The position numbers were made by a program, and so were the translations under genes. DNA of 64,000 bases. Origin: Baylisascaris procyonis. Taxonomy: Eukaryota; Nematoda; Chromadorea; Rhabditida; Ascarididae. Each line of letters starts with the position of its first letter. Positions within the stretch are counted from its first letter, which is position 1. The notes beneath the pieces were generated by a model, which made no database searches, had not been told where the DNA came from, and saw only the letters and a program-made list of their open reading frames with translations. Location: contig JAZARR010000128.1 in NCBI GenBank assembly GCA_037389465.1, positions 124,001 to 188,000 on the forward strand. Reading direction: 5' to 3'. Positions 10,716 through 22,500 of the stretch are shown one piece after another.

Positions 10716-12184
10716 AGCAAGAAGAGATAGCGCAGTGGACAACGGAACGGAACAGCAGAAGGAGAAAGAAACAAAGCGCATGCGAAGCAATAATCCAGGT
10801 GAAACAAACAACATTCATTAAGTACGAGAAACAACATAGTACGATGATCGAAGAAATTTAGTCACAGTTTGGAAGATATCGGCGTGAATGAATCAGATCC
10901 TGTGCCTCTTACAGCACGAAATTGGATATTGTGCAGGACGTTGTTTATGATGCAACATTTTTTGATGAGCTGAAAATGATGCCCACTACCATTACGGAAA
11001 GGGTAAACTGGAATGTGGCTGGGAAGGGGGTGCTGCACATAATTCTGCAGCAAACAATCGAACCAGATGCTAGGCCCGCGATATTTTAGTAATTCCAGGT
11101 TAAAGAGTTTCAAATTAGTGGCGTAATTTCGCTAATATAGGCCATCGTAAATTTTGCGAAAAGCGACATGGGTGAGAGGCGTGCTGTGACAACCTGGCAT
11201 CGGAAACTGAAAAAGACACCGTACGGAAGCAGAATATTCCGAAATGGGTTAGCAGAAAGTAATAAAGACTGCTCAATACATTTGTGTTGGAGACCGCAAA
11301 AGCTGCAGTAAGCAGTGTTCGATAATTTTTCATGGAATATTGCAGTCCCCAGTGAATTTCCAAATCGAATATGATATCAAAGCCACCAACGCCACTTGTA
11401 GTGAAAAGGATCCTAGATCCCAACTTGGGAAAGTATTCATTTGATAGTTGACATGAAGGATGTGCTATTTTTCATTGGAAAATATTTAACAGCCATTATT
11501 TGGATCAGTTTGCGAATGCATCAAGCTACTTCTGCAGAATATAAAAATCGTAGGCAAGTTCATAAGATGAACGATAGATTTCTCCAATACTGAGGGAATA
11601 TTATAAGATGTAGCTTTACGCGGCACATGATATCACAATTTCGAGGTGAACCATCATATGCAGAAAACAGAAAAGTTGAATAGAGTATGTGGTTTGCTTC
11701 ACCGAAATGATGAATAGGCAGTGATTGTGGAATCTAACTGAGCATCCGTTTAAGGCACTGGCTGTAAACACTGACATAAGATGAAAAAGTCCTGAAAAAG
11801 GAATATGCACAAGCATGAGAAGGACGAGTGTTTGTGCAGGCTAGCATTAGGTGGGGAATCGTTATTTCTTCAATTCGTTCAAAAGAAGTCAATTTGATGT
11901 GCGTACTGTTTTTACTTATATGATGAAGTTTTGATGTGTGTTGTCTGTCATTGTCGTATCTGATATTGTATGATCTTTTTTTTACGTTTGTATAAAAGAT
12001 ATGTTGAGATTTGCATATTTTTTGGAAATGATTTGTGTGACTTTTATGCGCATTTTGCAAATTGCTCCTTCCAGCTGTTCATTTCTGTCAGTTATAGCGA
12101 GATGTCGACACTTGTGTAGGTAAAATTTACATATTTCAGGAAACGAATTGTTTATTTGGGAAGTTGCACAGATGTACACCTTAA
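10716..12184 (+). CDS. Possible unnamed gene, 4-5 exons
   Basis: Exon-like blocks at 10716-10821, 10915-11002, 11141-11258 and 11353-11432, with a possible last exon at 12140-12184 ending in TAA. They join in one continuous frame. Each has AG/GT borders and only one suitable open frame. The encoded text is well mixed: QEEIAQWTTERNSRRRKKQ, TKLDIVQDVVYDATFFDELK, AIVNFAKSDMGERRAVTTWH, YGSRIFRNGLAEMNFQIEYD, then IKATNATCSEKDP. I do not recognise the family. The block AIVNF...NFQIEYDIKATNATC loosely recalls a cystatin-type domain, but the key QVVAG motif is absent. No start codon was placed. It begins about 270 bp after the claspin stop, close enough for a downstream operon cistron, though that is a guess. 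It could also be chance or a pseudogene. Confidence 0.35.
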
Positions 12185-14981
12185 CAAACCAAACTTTATA
12201 AAGATTGTTTTGCTGCTTGATCGGCTTTTATGACTTCTTGGAGGAGCTGATGCTAACAGCATGCCATGTGCGGGTATGATGTGTTTGTCTGCCCAATAAT
12301 CCCAACTTGTCAACTACAAAGACTAGTGAGATCAAATTAGGTGCAAAGGATGCGAGACAAAAATGTTAAATAGCGACTGCAATAGCTGTAGAGCGTTTTT
12401 CATTGCATCTTCTTATAATTTCTGTGGGAAGTACAGCACCTACACTTCCCACCTAAGACATTTTTAATTTATCCAGATCGGCTTGGTCAATTGCACTAGA
12501 GGTGACGAAAATGTGATGGGTCAGAGATGTCGCCGTCCTCGATATTGTAATATTGTGAGATGGGAAGCCGGGTTGGATTTAAACAAGATGACGGATGAAG
12601 AGACAAAAATCAAAAGAACACTGTAGTGTAGTTACCCGTGAGAGAAGGCAAGTAAGACATATCCTATCTATGCATCATTCCGGAGATTTCAGTGGAATCT
12701 GGCGAAGAAAAGAAATCACTGGCCGCGTGGAAAACAGTGAAATTTTTCATCGAAGTGAAGATTTTTTATGCGAACATAAAACCTTCGGATTATCTCCGGA
12801 GGGGAGTTAATCGAATTGGGAAAGTTGTTGCACTTTACTAGGAAATAGCTTGCCCAATCCTCAGAACTGTCAGACGGCTGGCTACATCTAACTCTATAAG
12901 GGTCGTTTGAGATGTGCCAACCCCAAAAACGCCATTTTTAGAAGCTCAGAAAATCTTGCGTTGACTTTTTTTACTGAAAAATGGGGTAAAATGTAAGAAA
13001 AATTTTGAAACAGTGTATACTTTGATCCTGTGCCTCCTTCACTACACTTTGCAAACTTAGGAACAAAAGACGATTCCACGAGAACTCTTCAGACATATCC
13101 TAGAAAGGTTGACGGCAGTACAGCCATTACTGCACTTTTCTATGCAGTAGTAGCAAATTTCAGCTGATGGTTCACCTTCCCACTTTCATACTTGCAATTT
13201 CGGCTGCTCGCACCTGAAATTACCACGTGCATGTATACAACTGCTCGCATCCACGGACATCGTGTACCTTACGCAAAAATATAAAAACATAAAGTGTGAT
13301 GCGTTTGCGATGAAGCATATAAAAACCTTTTCAAAAACCCATCAATCGAAGAAGACAGTTTTGGAGCTTCTTTAGGTGGGTGTTCGTCAAGCTGAAATAG
13401 GCGGAAAAAACTCGACTCTGATTGACTCAAAGTTTAGAGGTGTCCCTGGGGGGTGCACTTATAATCTAATGTAGTTAAAACAATCTTTACCTCACAGTCT
13501 CACTTGTTCAAGGGAATAGCCGTCGCCAGATTCATGATGTACACTGATGTCGTTGCGAATGCAGAAGCAGGAAAGATGCGGGGGGAAAGGAAGGGGAGGG
13601 ACGTACAGGAGTGTGTGCCGATAACACTGCGCCATTTTGCACAATCAGTCAATCCCTTTGTTGTTTCTTCCACGGTCGAATCGTACGGAACTCAAAAGAA
13701 GCAAACTGAACACAAGATTGCACAATTTTGGGCAATAGAAAAGGTTTATAACGCGGGAGAGTTGTGGATTGGGTGAATAATCTAACGCCGAGGTGCTATT
13801 TTCCTGCTTTGTATATTCCTAATTTAGTTTCCCTTTTATTGCTTCGTTAGTGCTACTGAAAGATGTTCATTCGATGTTCTTCATTTGTAAGTAAAGAGAA
13901 TTAAGTCTTTAAGTTTATAGTCTCATCACCTTCCTTACTGGATTTGAAATTGTGCTGCATCACTTTCCATTATTCATACTTTACTGAATTTTATTTTACC
14001 ACTGGAAATCTTAAGAAGCGAACTTAATAAATCTGAAGATAGATATCATCATATTACTGTTGGCAATGTTAGATGCAGGTGAGTAAAATTAGAGATATGG
14101 AAACCTGCAATAGTGCCAACCTGAATTTAAGTGCAAAATGAAAGGAAGTAAAACGCGGGGATGATGAACGAAACCATTGTCTTACTTCAGAGTTAGGTTT
14201 TAATCAATAACGGAGTAGCCCACCAGATGTGTGTGGTATCAAAGCGGATACCGTATTTTATCGATCTGAGATGCAAGCCTAAACATTCCTTATTAAATAC
14301 TCCAAACGCTCATTGTACATATAAATATAATGTACGTGCACATATGGAACATGTATGTAAAGAGTGCATATAAGTATATGTAGTGTACATGCACATACAT
14401 ATGATATACGTAAATATTAATGTGCTTACGTATGGCATATACATGTGTAAGACGGTAAGGAGGAAGAAAGTTATAAAACTTCCAACTTTGGAAAGCGTAG
14501 AAACCACTTTCTCTATCATCAGCCTCATGTGGAAAAATCCGGAGATTATTATTGACGTCGAGGATGGGAAAATGGTTTCGTCCATGAAAAGGAAGTGCCT
14601 GCTAGATTTCATAACTTTCTAAGATATGCGGGAATATCCTTGGGAACGGGCAAGTCTCATAAATCAGTGCTATAGCGTTTTCTTTTAGATCTAATAAAAT
14701 ACTTGAAAGCCCCCCCTTCTGAGACATAGCTGCAAATCAGCTTTGGAATCATTCGCTCCCTTTTTGTGATTTTCGAAGTGACGTTAAGAGCTGATAGAGA
14801 ACAGTCACTCAATGCCTCTTACAACTGTCATTCGTTGGCTCATTGCCAAATGGTGCGCTAGCCCCTGAAAGAAACGGATCAGTATTCTGAAATCTAGTGG
14901 TCCTCGAAACTCGGGATACCCCCAGGGTCAAAGGCGTCTGATTTTGCTTGACGACCTCGGGGCAGGTAGTTCTGATTGGGA

Positions 14982-14996
14982 GGGGGGGGGGGGGGG
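14982..14996. repeat. Poly-G run (G15)
   Basis: Fifteen consecutive G in an otherwise AT-rich region. Confidence 0.95.
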
Positions 14997-15769
14997 AGCC
15001 GGGTCATGTTCTTCTTGTGCATGGTTCTGGCTGCGGTCGGGTCACTTCTGATGAAACAATCGAGAACTGCGCAGTCCTCATCCAGTGAAATCATGTTTTT
15101 CCCTATGAGCTGGCTTGACCACGTTCTCCTATGTACGCATCAACGAAGTTGGGATACCAGCGTGCCATTGACCACCTCCCTCATCTTCCTCTCTCCTTAC
15201 TTCACTCTCCACATCTTCCTTGTCAATTTTCTGGCTCAGAATGCCACCCTACTGTTAAACAAGTTTGGAACATTCGTACTCTGGGTTAGTTCTGATTTAT
15301 TCACTGTACTATATTTTTAGTGAAAATTTCGTCACAGCACATAACATCATAAATTGTAAGGCAGATAAGTTTGCAGGTGTGAGAGAGGAAAAAAATTAAG
15401 CTCGAGTTGAGGCAGTGTTAATCATTCTCACATAAATGCTACTTCAGACAATATTTGATATTGTTCAGAATTGATTCCTAGAAATGAACGTAAAGCAACT
15501 TGAAGAACCATCTCAAAGAAGCAAGCAAATACGCGCTTTTGCATTCCCTTCATCTCCAACCAATCACTTTCGCAATTTACTGATAAATAATAAACACAGA
15601 AAAAATGCCTTTAAATTTGAATTTAACAAAAAGATTCGTTCTTTGTAACCAAACGGTACGAAATAAAAAATCAAATGGTGCAAAGCGCATGCAGCTTTTC
15701 TTTTTTCACCTTAAAAAGTCACAGCCCCTTTCCAGTTTGTATGATACAAGATTATAATACATGAAACAT

Positions 15770-15870
15770 GATTTCAAATTATGTGCCACAAATTTCAAAT
15801 TACGATTTCAAATTTCAAATTCAAACCATTCCACAGGTTTTAAGTTATATGATTTCAAGTTTTCAAGTTT
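15770..15870. repeat. TTTCAAAT-type short direct repeats
   Basis: The words atttcaaat and tttcaagtt recur about eight times in 100 bp, forming a degenerate simple repeat. Confidence 0.7.
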
Positions 15871-16400
15871 CTATTTGGTAAAACTTGAACCATGCCCTTG
15901 CAAAAACAAATATTTGTTAGTGGAAAAGGGACTAAGATATCAACACATAAGCATCACTTATGTCACAAATAAACACCCCCTCCCTGTATATACGATGCAC
16001 TTCCCTTATGATCGACCAACCGCTGCACCGCCCCACCTTGCCGTGCAGTCGGTCCACCAGCGCCGCGCTTTGCGGGTGAGACGTTAGCACGAAAAAAGAG
16101 GCGATTCGAACTCTCCTGTGCGGCTATGACTAATAAAAGAATCAAACAAGTTGATTGCTTAATTGAGGAATGTTACAACATGTTTTTCTCATTTGGGTAT
16201 AGATCTAAACTGTGCGGCTCAAGTGACTATGTAAAAATAACCCCTTCAAAATAATTACTTATCAATGTTTGCTCAGCATTGAATTTTTCCGCTAAGGATC
16301 CGGTCATAGCTACATTGAGCTTTTGAAATTCCCGCGTACCATATCCATTTCAATGCGATTAACTGCTTATTGCAAAGTGGATTGTTTAAGCGAGTTTTCC

Positions 16401-16411
16401 AACGTTTCAGT
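16401..16411 (+). promoter_or_regulatory. Candidate trans-splice acceptor for eEF2 mRNA
   Basis: aacgtttcag ends at 16410, 106 bp before the eEF2 ATG, with no paired donor obvious upstream. Nematode housekeeping mRNAs commonly receive a spliced leader at such a site. It could instead be the acceptor of a 5'UTR intron. Confidence 0.45.
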
Positions 16412-16516
16412 GGAAGTGAAGAGCTTTCTCCACTGCGTTTGAGCCGCCTCTGTTGTGCGGTTTATTTTGTTCATTGTTGGTGTTGGTGCTGAAGTTGGAG
16501 GAGAGGATTAGCGAAG

Positions 16517-16519
16517 ATG
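16517..16519 (+). CDS. eef-2: eEF2 exon 1: start codon only
   Basis: The ATG is followed directly by the donor gtatgttg. The second codon (GTG, Val) opens exon 2, giving [10 protein letters not shown] as in other eEF2 proteins. Reading on through the intron gives an unrelated sequence. Confidence 0.95.
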
Positions 16520-19500
16520 GTATGTTGTTGCTTTATTTTGAGGTGTCCGTTGTCTTCAAATTCTTCAACTCAGTTCCGTATAAAATTTACCTGTAGCTAC
16601 GGGTTTCTTTTTTTTGCACGCATTGTTTTGATTGTGTACATATCAGTTAACTATTAGTTTGACGCTAATAACTTGCGGCCTTTTAAAGGCCATTATCCCT
16701 TGAAATGTGGGTAACTCGTGCGTTATATTTTCAGCGTCTTTTTTATTGGATAGCTTCCTAAATTGAATCACTTTTGGATGTCATTTTTGGATACAAAATT
16801 TGTGAAGTCCGACGATTTAAAACTCATTTGATAGCTGCAGCCTTTAATACTAGGTGCTCTTCATATTTCAGCCATCTGCTGCCTCTGAAAGAAAACTTTG
16901 AAATGTATTGCTTTAAACTTAATGAAAATTTACTGCGATTTGAACTTGCGGAAATTTCATCCACATATTCAGTGTCAGTATATGGTGGAATTGGTCACCC
17001 TCACCTGCTTGATTATTATTGGGTTCTCGTATTTAAGTGGAGAGAAATCTATGTCTTGCATAGCGCAGTCTGTTTGGGCTATTAAATCGGGTGACAGCCG
17101 TACTGATGGCGAGGTCAATATTGCGTTAAGATTGGATTTGGCGTTATCCGTTTGTTTTCAGCAAAGAGTTTTGTATTTAGCGTAATGGAATCGAATAGTT
17201 TCTTGCAGGGTAAAAAAGGTTTCGAATTTCAGCGATTACTGCATATCAGGGAGTTAAATTCAAAAGGGCCGACGCAATTGGTTGAAGCTATATCCCGGTA
17301 TGGCTGAACATTGAAGACTTCATTAGGCCTGTTGGAATGGACAATTAAGCATTTGGACGGAATTGCGAGCGCAACTAGGCGAGTGGCGTAGCCTAGTCTA
17401 ATTACTTCATCCCATATTTTGAATTCCACTTCCGATTTGTCGCCTAGTCCACGCTTTCGCCACAAGCGTGACTCGACCACTTTTATCTTGCATACTAAAG
17501 TTAAATCTACGGCTACGAATGACTTAGGCTGCTTTTTTCCGCTGTCAGACCTAATTTAAAGGAACAACTGGGAAGTACGTATAACAAGCATTAGTTGATT
17601 TTGAGCCAAATGGTCCATTTTCTTCGAAATTTCCGTCCGCCTTTTACAGGTGAACTTCACAATCGATGAGATCCGTAGCATTATGGATCGCAAAAAGAAC
17701 ATCCGCAACATGTCCGTCATAGCCCACGTGGATCATGGTTCGTTTTTGCATATTTCCTGTATGGAAGTTTTTGTTTCACTAATTCCTTTTAGGCTGGTCG
17801 ATAGAAATGCATTACGCTTTATGCAAATTAATTGGATATAGATATGTTAAGACTGCATAAAGTTGACCTTGCAAACAGCGTTGAGTGGAGAGGTTTCTTA
17901 TCTGCAATGATGGCCTTGTGAAGCAATGTTATGACCTTGCTAGCTCAACAAATCCCTTAATTCATTTGAAATCGGAGCAGGGGGGAGGGAAGGGAAGGGT
18001 CACGGAATCAGATCTTCTTTCATTTTACCATTAGCGCGGTTGTAAACCATTTGCCCGTTCGCCGTGGTCGTAGTTTTTTTATGAAATACTGCGAACTTTC
18101 TTTCACATATTTTTTCAGGACCTTTACTTCAGTTGTGCAGATGTTTTTGCAGAAGGGATGCCATCTGAATGAAGATTTTGTAGTCACATTCGAAGCGCAG
18201 TGATGTCCTGAATGGCACCTCAAATGACCCTTTATTTGTTATTAAAATTGTTGATAAGTATTGAATAGCAAATAAGGGCGGTTGTTATGTACCAGTGACT
18301 TCTCTTCTGAAAGAGCATTTATGAGAGCTAAGAGTACTGATAACATTTGTACACAGCCAACTTCTTTCTGTGGAAAAATGATCTTAAATAGCTTGCTAGG
18401 ATAACCAAACATAACCTGAGCTTTTTTTTTCATAAACGCCTAAATAGTTTAGTCGGTGGAGTATGGTGCATGCTGACAGTCTCATTCATCATTTTTTTTT
18501 GCTGTTTGGGAGGTTTTTTTCTATACTTTCATAAGGTGCATTCGTCTAAATGGCATCACGCGCATGGAACATTGTGCGGAAGCATTCTGCAAAGACCGAC
18601 CACTATCAAAACAAGTTTGAACGTTGGCACCAGCATGGCGTTTTAAAGTGTTTTAAGTTCAGGATGGTGTTTTCAAAAATAGGATTAGTAAGGCTATGAG
18701 TGTTGGAAATAAAGAGGCCGGTGAGAGGCATGGTGAAGAGTGTTGCATTGTCCGTTATGGTCTGATCCATTTGTTAATGTGAATTTTTCTTTTCCAATTG
18801 TTTGACATGAGAACTTTGGATTATTTGTTAATGACATTCTTTGCGGTTGCGGTAAAAGCCTATAGTGTGGTGCAGTGGGCATGATGTCTCCCATTGCACA
18901 TCAGCACACATCCCTCGGTTAAGTTATGTTTTATATGCCCCAACTTGTTCAGCAGTCGAGTCGTCTTATCTTACACATGCACAGCAGACATCGCTTCTGT
19001 TCCTCACTTATTAACGATGGCATTGCATTATAGTGTTCGTTTCTATTATACTTATTGGATTCCTCCAGGAGATGAAGGCGCATGATGTCAAAAGAGCGGT
19101 GTCTTAGGAAGGATGAATTTAAACTTTCGAGGTATATGATGATGGACGTTGAGCGAGTACGGCAGATCATATTATCTGAACATAAGCGTTGAGTATTGCT
19201 GACGTTCTGAAGGTTGAGTAAAATTACCAAAAATTTTCCGCTTTGATGATGACCTGATATTATGTGATTAAAAGTCGAGGGGGAAATCTGTGACGGATAT
19301 GGCAATGGAACGAACAGGCATTCATGCTTGCAGTGGAGGGGCGGGAGGGCATTGTGATTAATTAAAAAGAACGGTTGCAGTTAGGTATGCAAGTGCTTGT
19401 GAGTCATTTTTCATCATCAAGCCTCATCGGTTTCAAGCTTCTGAAAGGTAAAGAAGGGTCGGTGAGATTCGTGTTTTTGTCTCATCTTTGTACTCTTCTG

Positions 19501-22500
19501 AAAGAAGTGTAGAGTTGAAGTAATGATGGGTAATTTACTTCAAGGCAAATCAACACTTACCGATTCGCTCGTCTCGAAGGCGGGTATCATCGCAGGCGCA
19601 AAGGCAGGTGAAACTCGGTTTACGGATACTCGAAAAGATGAGCAGGAGCGTTGCATTACTATCAAATCGACGTTAGTTCGTGTTGCTGCTTTAAACGATT
19701 TGGAGAGGGGAGAGGGCAGAGGGACGGTAAAGCATTCATAAGAGATTGCCTTTCTCTCTATGAATGAGTTTTGCAGCTGTTAAGTCTTAGCGGTATGAAA
19801 GTTTCATGTGATTACCTGGAAGTCTTCATTGATAATTGTGGTTAAAATATTCATTTAACTCTTATATTGGCTCGTCTTGAATTGATTGATGTGCGGTGTA
19901 TTATTGTGAAGTTCATGCTTAGGTTAACTTTGAAGTAAATGGCTGCTGTGAGAGAAGGTAAGTGGGATTGATAATCGCTGTGATTATTCATCTTGCTTTC
20001 TTTTTTTTTTGCTTAAAAAGGGAACTTTTATGGACTGATATCATCAACGGAACTATTATAATCACCGACACATTATTGACTTGTCCAACTATTCGAAACT
20101 TGATCGGGAAAGAGCAAAAAAATTCTATTATTAGCATAGTTGTTTTGGGAGAGAACTCGATTGATAAACCGTTTTATCAACTATACATTGCTCGTTGAAA
20201 ATGATCGATTGCGGCCAAAGTCTTCTCCTTTTTTTGGCCAGTTAACATATTCGCGGATGGACATCGATGCAATGCCGCCATGGTAGTTCTTTTCTGAAGT
20301 GGCATTAAAGTCATTGCCAATTCATGTGTATTAAATCATGATTAACATTTATATAGATCCTTCTCATTTGCACTCCGCTTATTAGAAGGTGCTATCTGTT
20401 ATGTGCATTCGCTTCAACTGGGCCAATTATGGAGGAGGTATAGGGAAGATATGGGCTACAATCGGTACTGAATCATTGTCGAATGATTGAAGTACACGGT
20501 GGGTATGACTCTATGTTGCAGTGCCATCTCTCTATACTTCGAGTTGGACGACAAGGACATTGCGTTCATCAAGGGTGAGAACCAGTACGAAGTGGACATT
20601 GTCAACGGAGAAAAGCAGAAGCTGCATGGCTTCCTTATCAACCTTATCGACTCACCTGGCCACGTAGATTTCTCTAGTGAGGTGAGCAGTTTGTTGCATT
20701 CATTTAGTAATCTCGCCTTGTTTTATGTAACAATGTGGTGAACTCTCCAAAATGCAGAGTTTTTTAATTTTACGAAGTCTTCATTCCTCCTATGCCGAGA
20801 ATGAATGGGGCGGGATGGAAATCATGAGGCAATGAGAGTTGAATGCGAACTTCGCGTTTTCTTAAAAGATAATTGGACTGGAGGAGTGAAGTGAAGTTGA
20901 AGTTTATTCTACCGTGGTTGATTGAGATGTAGTGTTATGTTCGATTCGTTGAATAGTTGTTTGAGAGTTGGATTCAGTCTTTTAAACCAAACCTTGGCAC
21001 TCAAGTAAACATTGTTGCCACAAACGCTTCTTGATGTAGGTGAAAGGGAATGAGTGAGGTGACATGAAAGTTTGCTAATATTTGGTGCGAGGCGTTGGTC
21101 GGTGGAATTTCTTCGGAGATACCGTCAACTTTCGCCAGTGGAGCATCGGACGTCTCTTTATGAGATGTGGTTTCCGGTCTACCGTACCATAGAATATCCG
21201 TCTGTGTGGCGCCTTTGGGATGCCCGGGCAGTACTGCATATTCCTTATCGTGGCATAGCCCCAAAGGGGCCATTATTGCTGGGAAAAACCATGCAGTGAA
21301 CATAACTGGAGTGAGGTGTGAGGGTATGGTTTGTTGCTGCATGTTTATCGGGAGCAACAGGAACGTTGAGTGTAAATGAGAAGTTTAATTTTGGCAATAA
21401 AGAAAGCGGCTTGGAATAGATTCGTTATTTGGATTGTGTTTTTGAAATGTAACCTTCAAGTTTATCCCCGCATTGTTAATGTTAAGCGAAATGACCAAGA
21501 AAGTAAAAGTTAGTAGAGTACTGTTATTGATGCTTTTGTTTTGTTGTTTCGTCATACTTTTATTCATTATTTACAGGTGACAGCGGCTTTGCGTGTCACC
21601 GATGGCGCTTTGGTCGTGGTCGATTGCGTTTCGGGTGCGCTTTTTTTATCGTTATATATATTGCCGTAGATATGGGCCAGGCTTTCAGCTAAACTTCTTT
21701 TTGATTTCATGTGTAGGTGAGAGGGGAAATGAAGAGGGAGAGAGGTGCATCAGATAGAGAAAGTGTTAGAAGTTTTGCAGGGTGTTGTCAGTGTTATAGA
21801 AAAGATTTGCATAACCAGACTACTTAGGAAATAAGTAGGGCCTATTTGGTTGACGGAAGCGAAACGCATCATGCAAATCAATCTCTTAACCGTTGAGAAT
21901 TCACTTACACTTGGCTACTTCTTGTTTTGAGGAGAGATAGGTAAATTCCCCTCACCTTGTTCAATTCTTGGCATATACCAACCTTTGCTATAATTCTGAG
22001 TTTTAACACGTAGATAATTTATAATTTTGATATTAAGAATGAGGGCAAAAATGTTTTGTTATAACTTTGCCATTTTTCGGCATCAAAAACTTTTATCAGC
22101 GGAGTAGATGTGCTGAAAGAACAGGTAGAATGCTTGAAATAGTAAACCATCCAATCCGGTGTTGAAAGATAGAAGCTCTATGTTTTTGGCTGCTATTTTT
22201 GTGCAGTATTTTCAAAAACTAGCGATAGTTCACTGTTTTTCACGTTTTAGTGCTTGTTTTGGACTGCATCGGTGATAGCAGTCGCCAATGCCGTCTCGGG
22301 CAAACGGGCAAACCCAGTCCTGTGCCAATTTCACTTGCGTAGAAGTATCTGAAGTGGAAGACAAAACATTAAATTACTGTATGTTTCCATCATAGAGTGA
22401 AAGCAGTATGGTGCATTTGAGGTGATGGGGATTTGTTCTACCTATATGCGTTGCACTGAAAAGCATTTGTTTATTGGAAGGCGTCATATTAGAGCTTGGT

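Larger units (their letters stand above)
12185..16400. other. Spacer before eEF2, no gene established
   Basis: AT-rich sequence with only short open frames on both strands. It holds a G15 run (14982-14996) and TTTCAAAT-rich direct repeats (15770-15870). I see no convincing exon chain or RNA gene. Confidence 0.6.

Noticed and set aside
12894..13079. Minus-strand frame with FAKCSEGGTGSKY
   Set aside because: Short, without splice partners; a weak nucleotide resemblance to 42610-42650 covers only about 35 bp.
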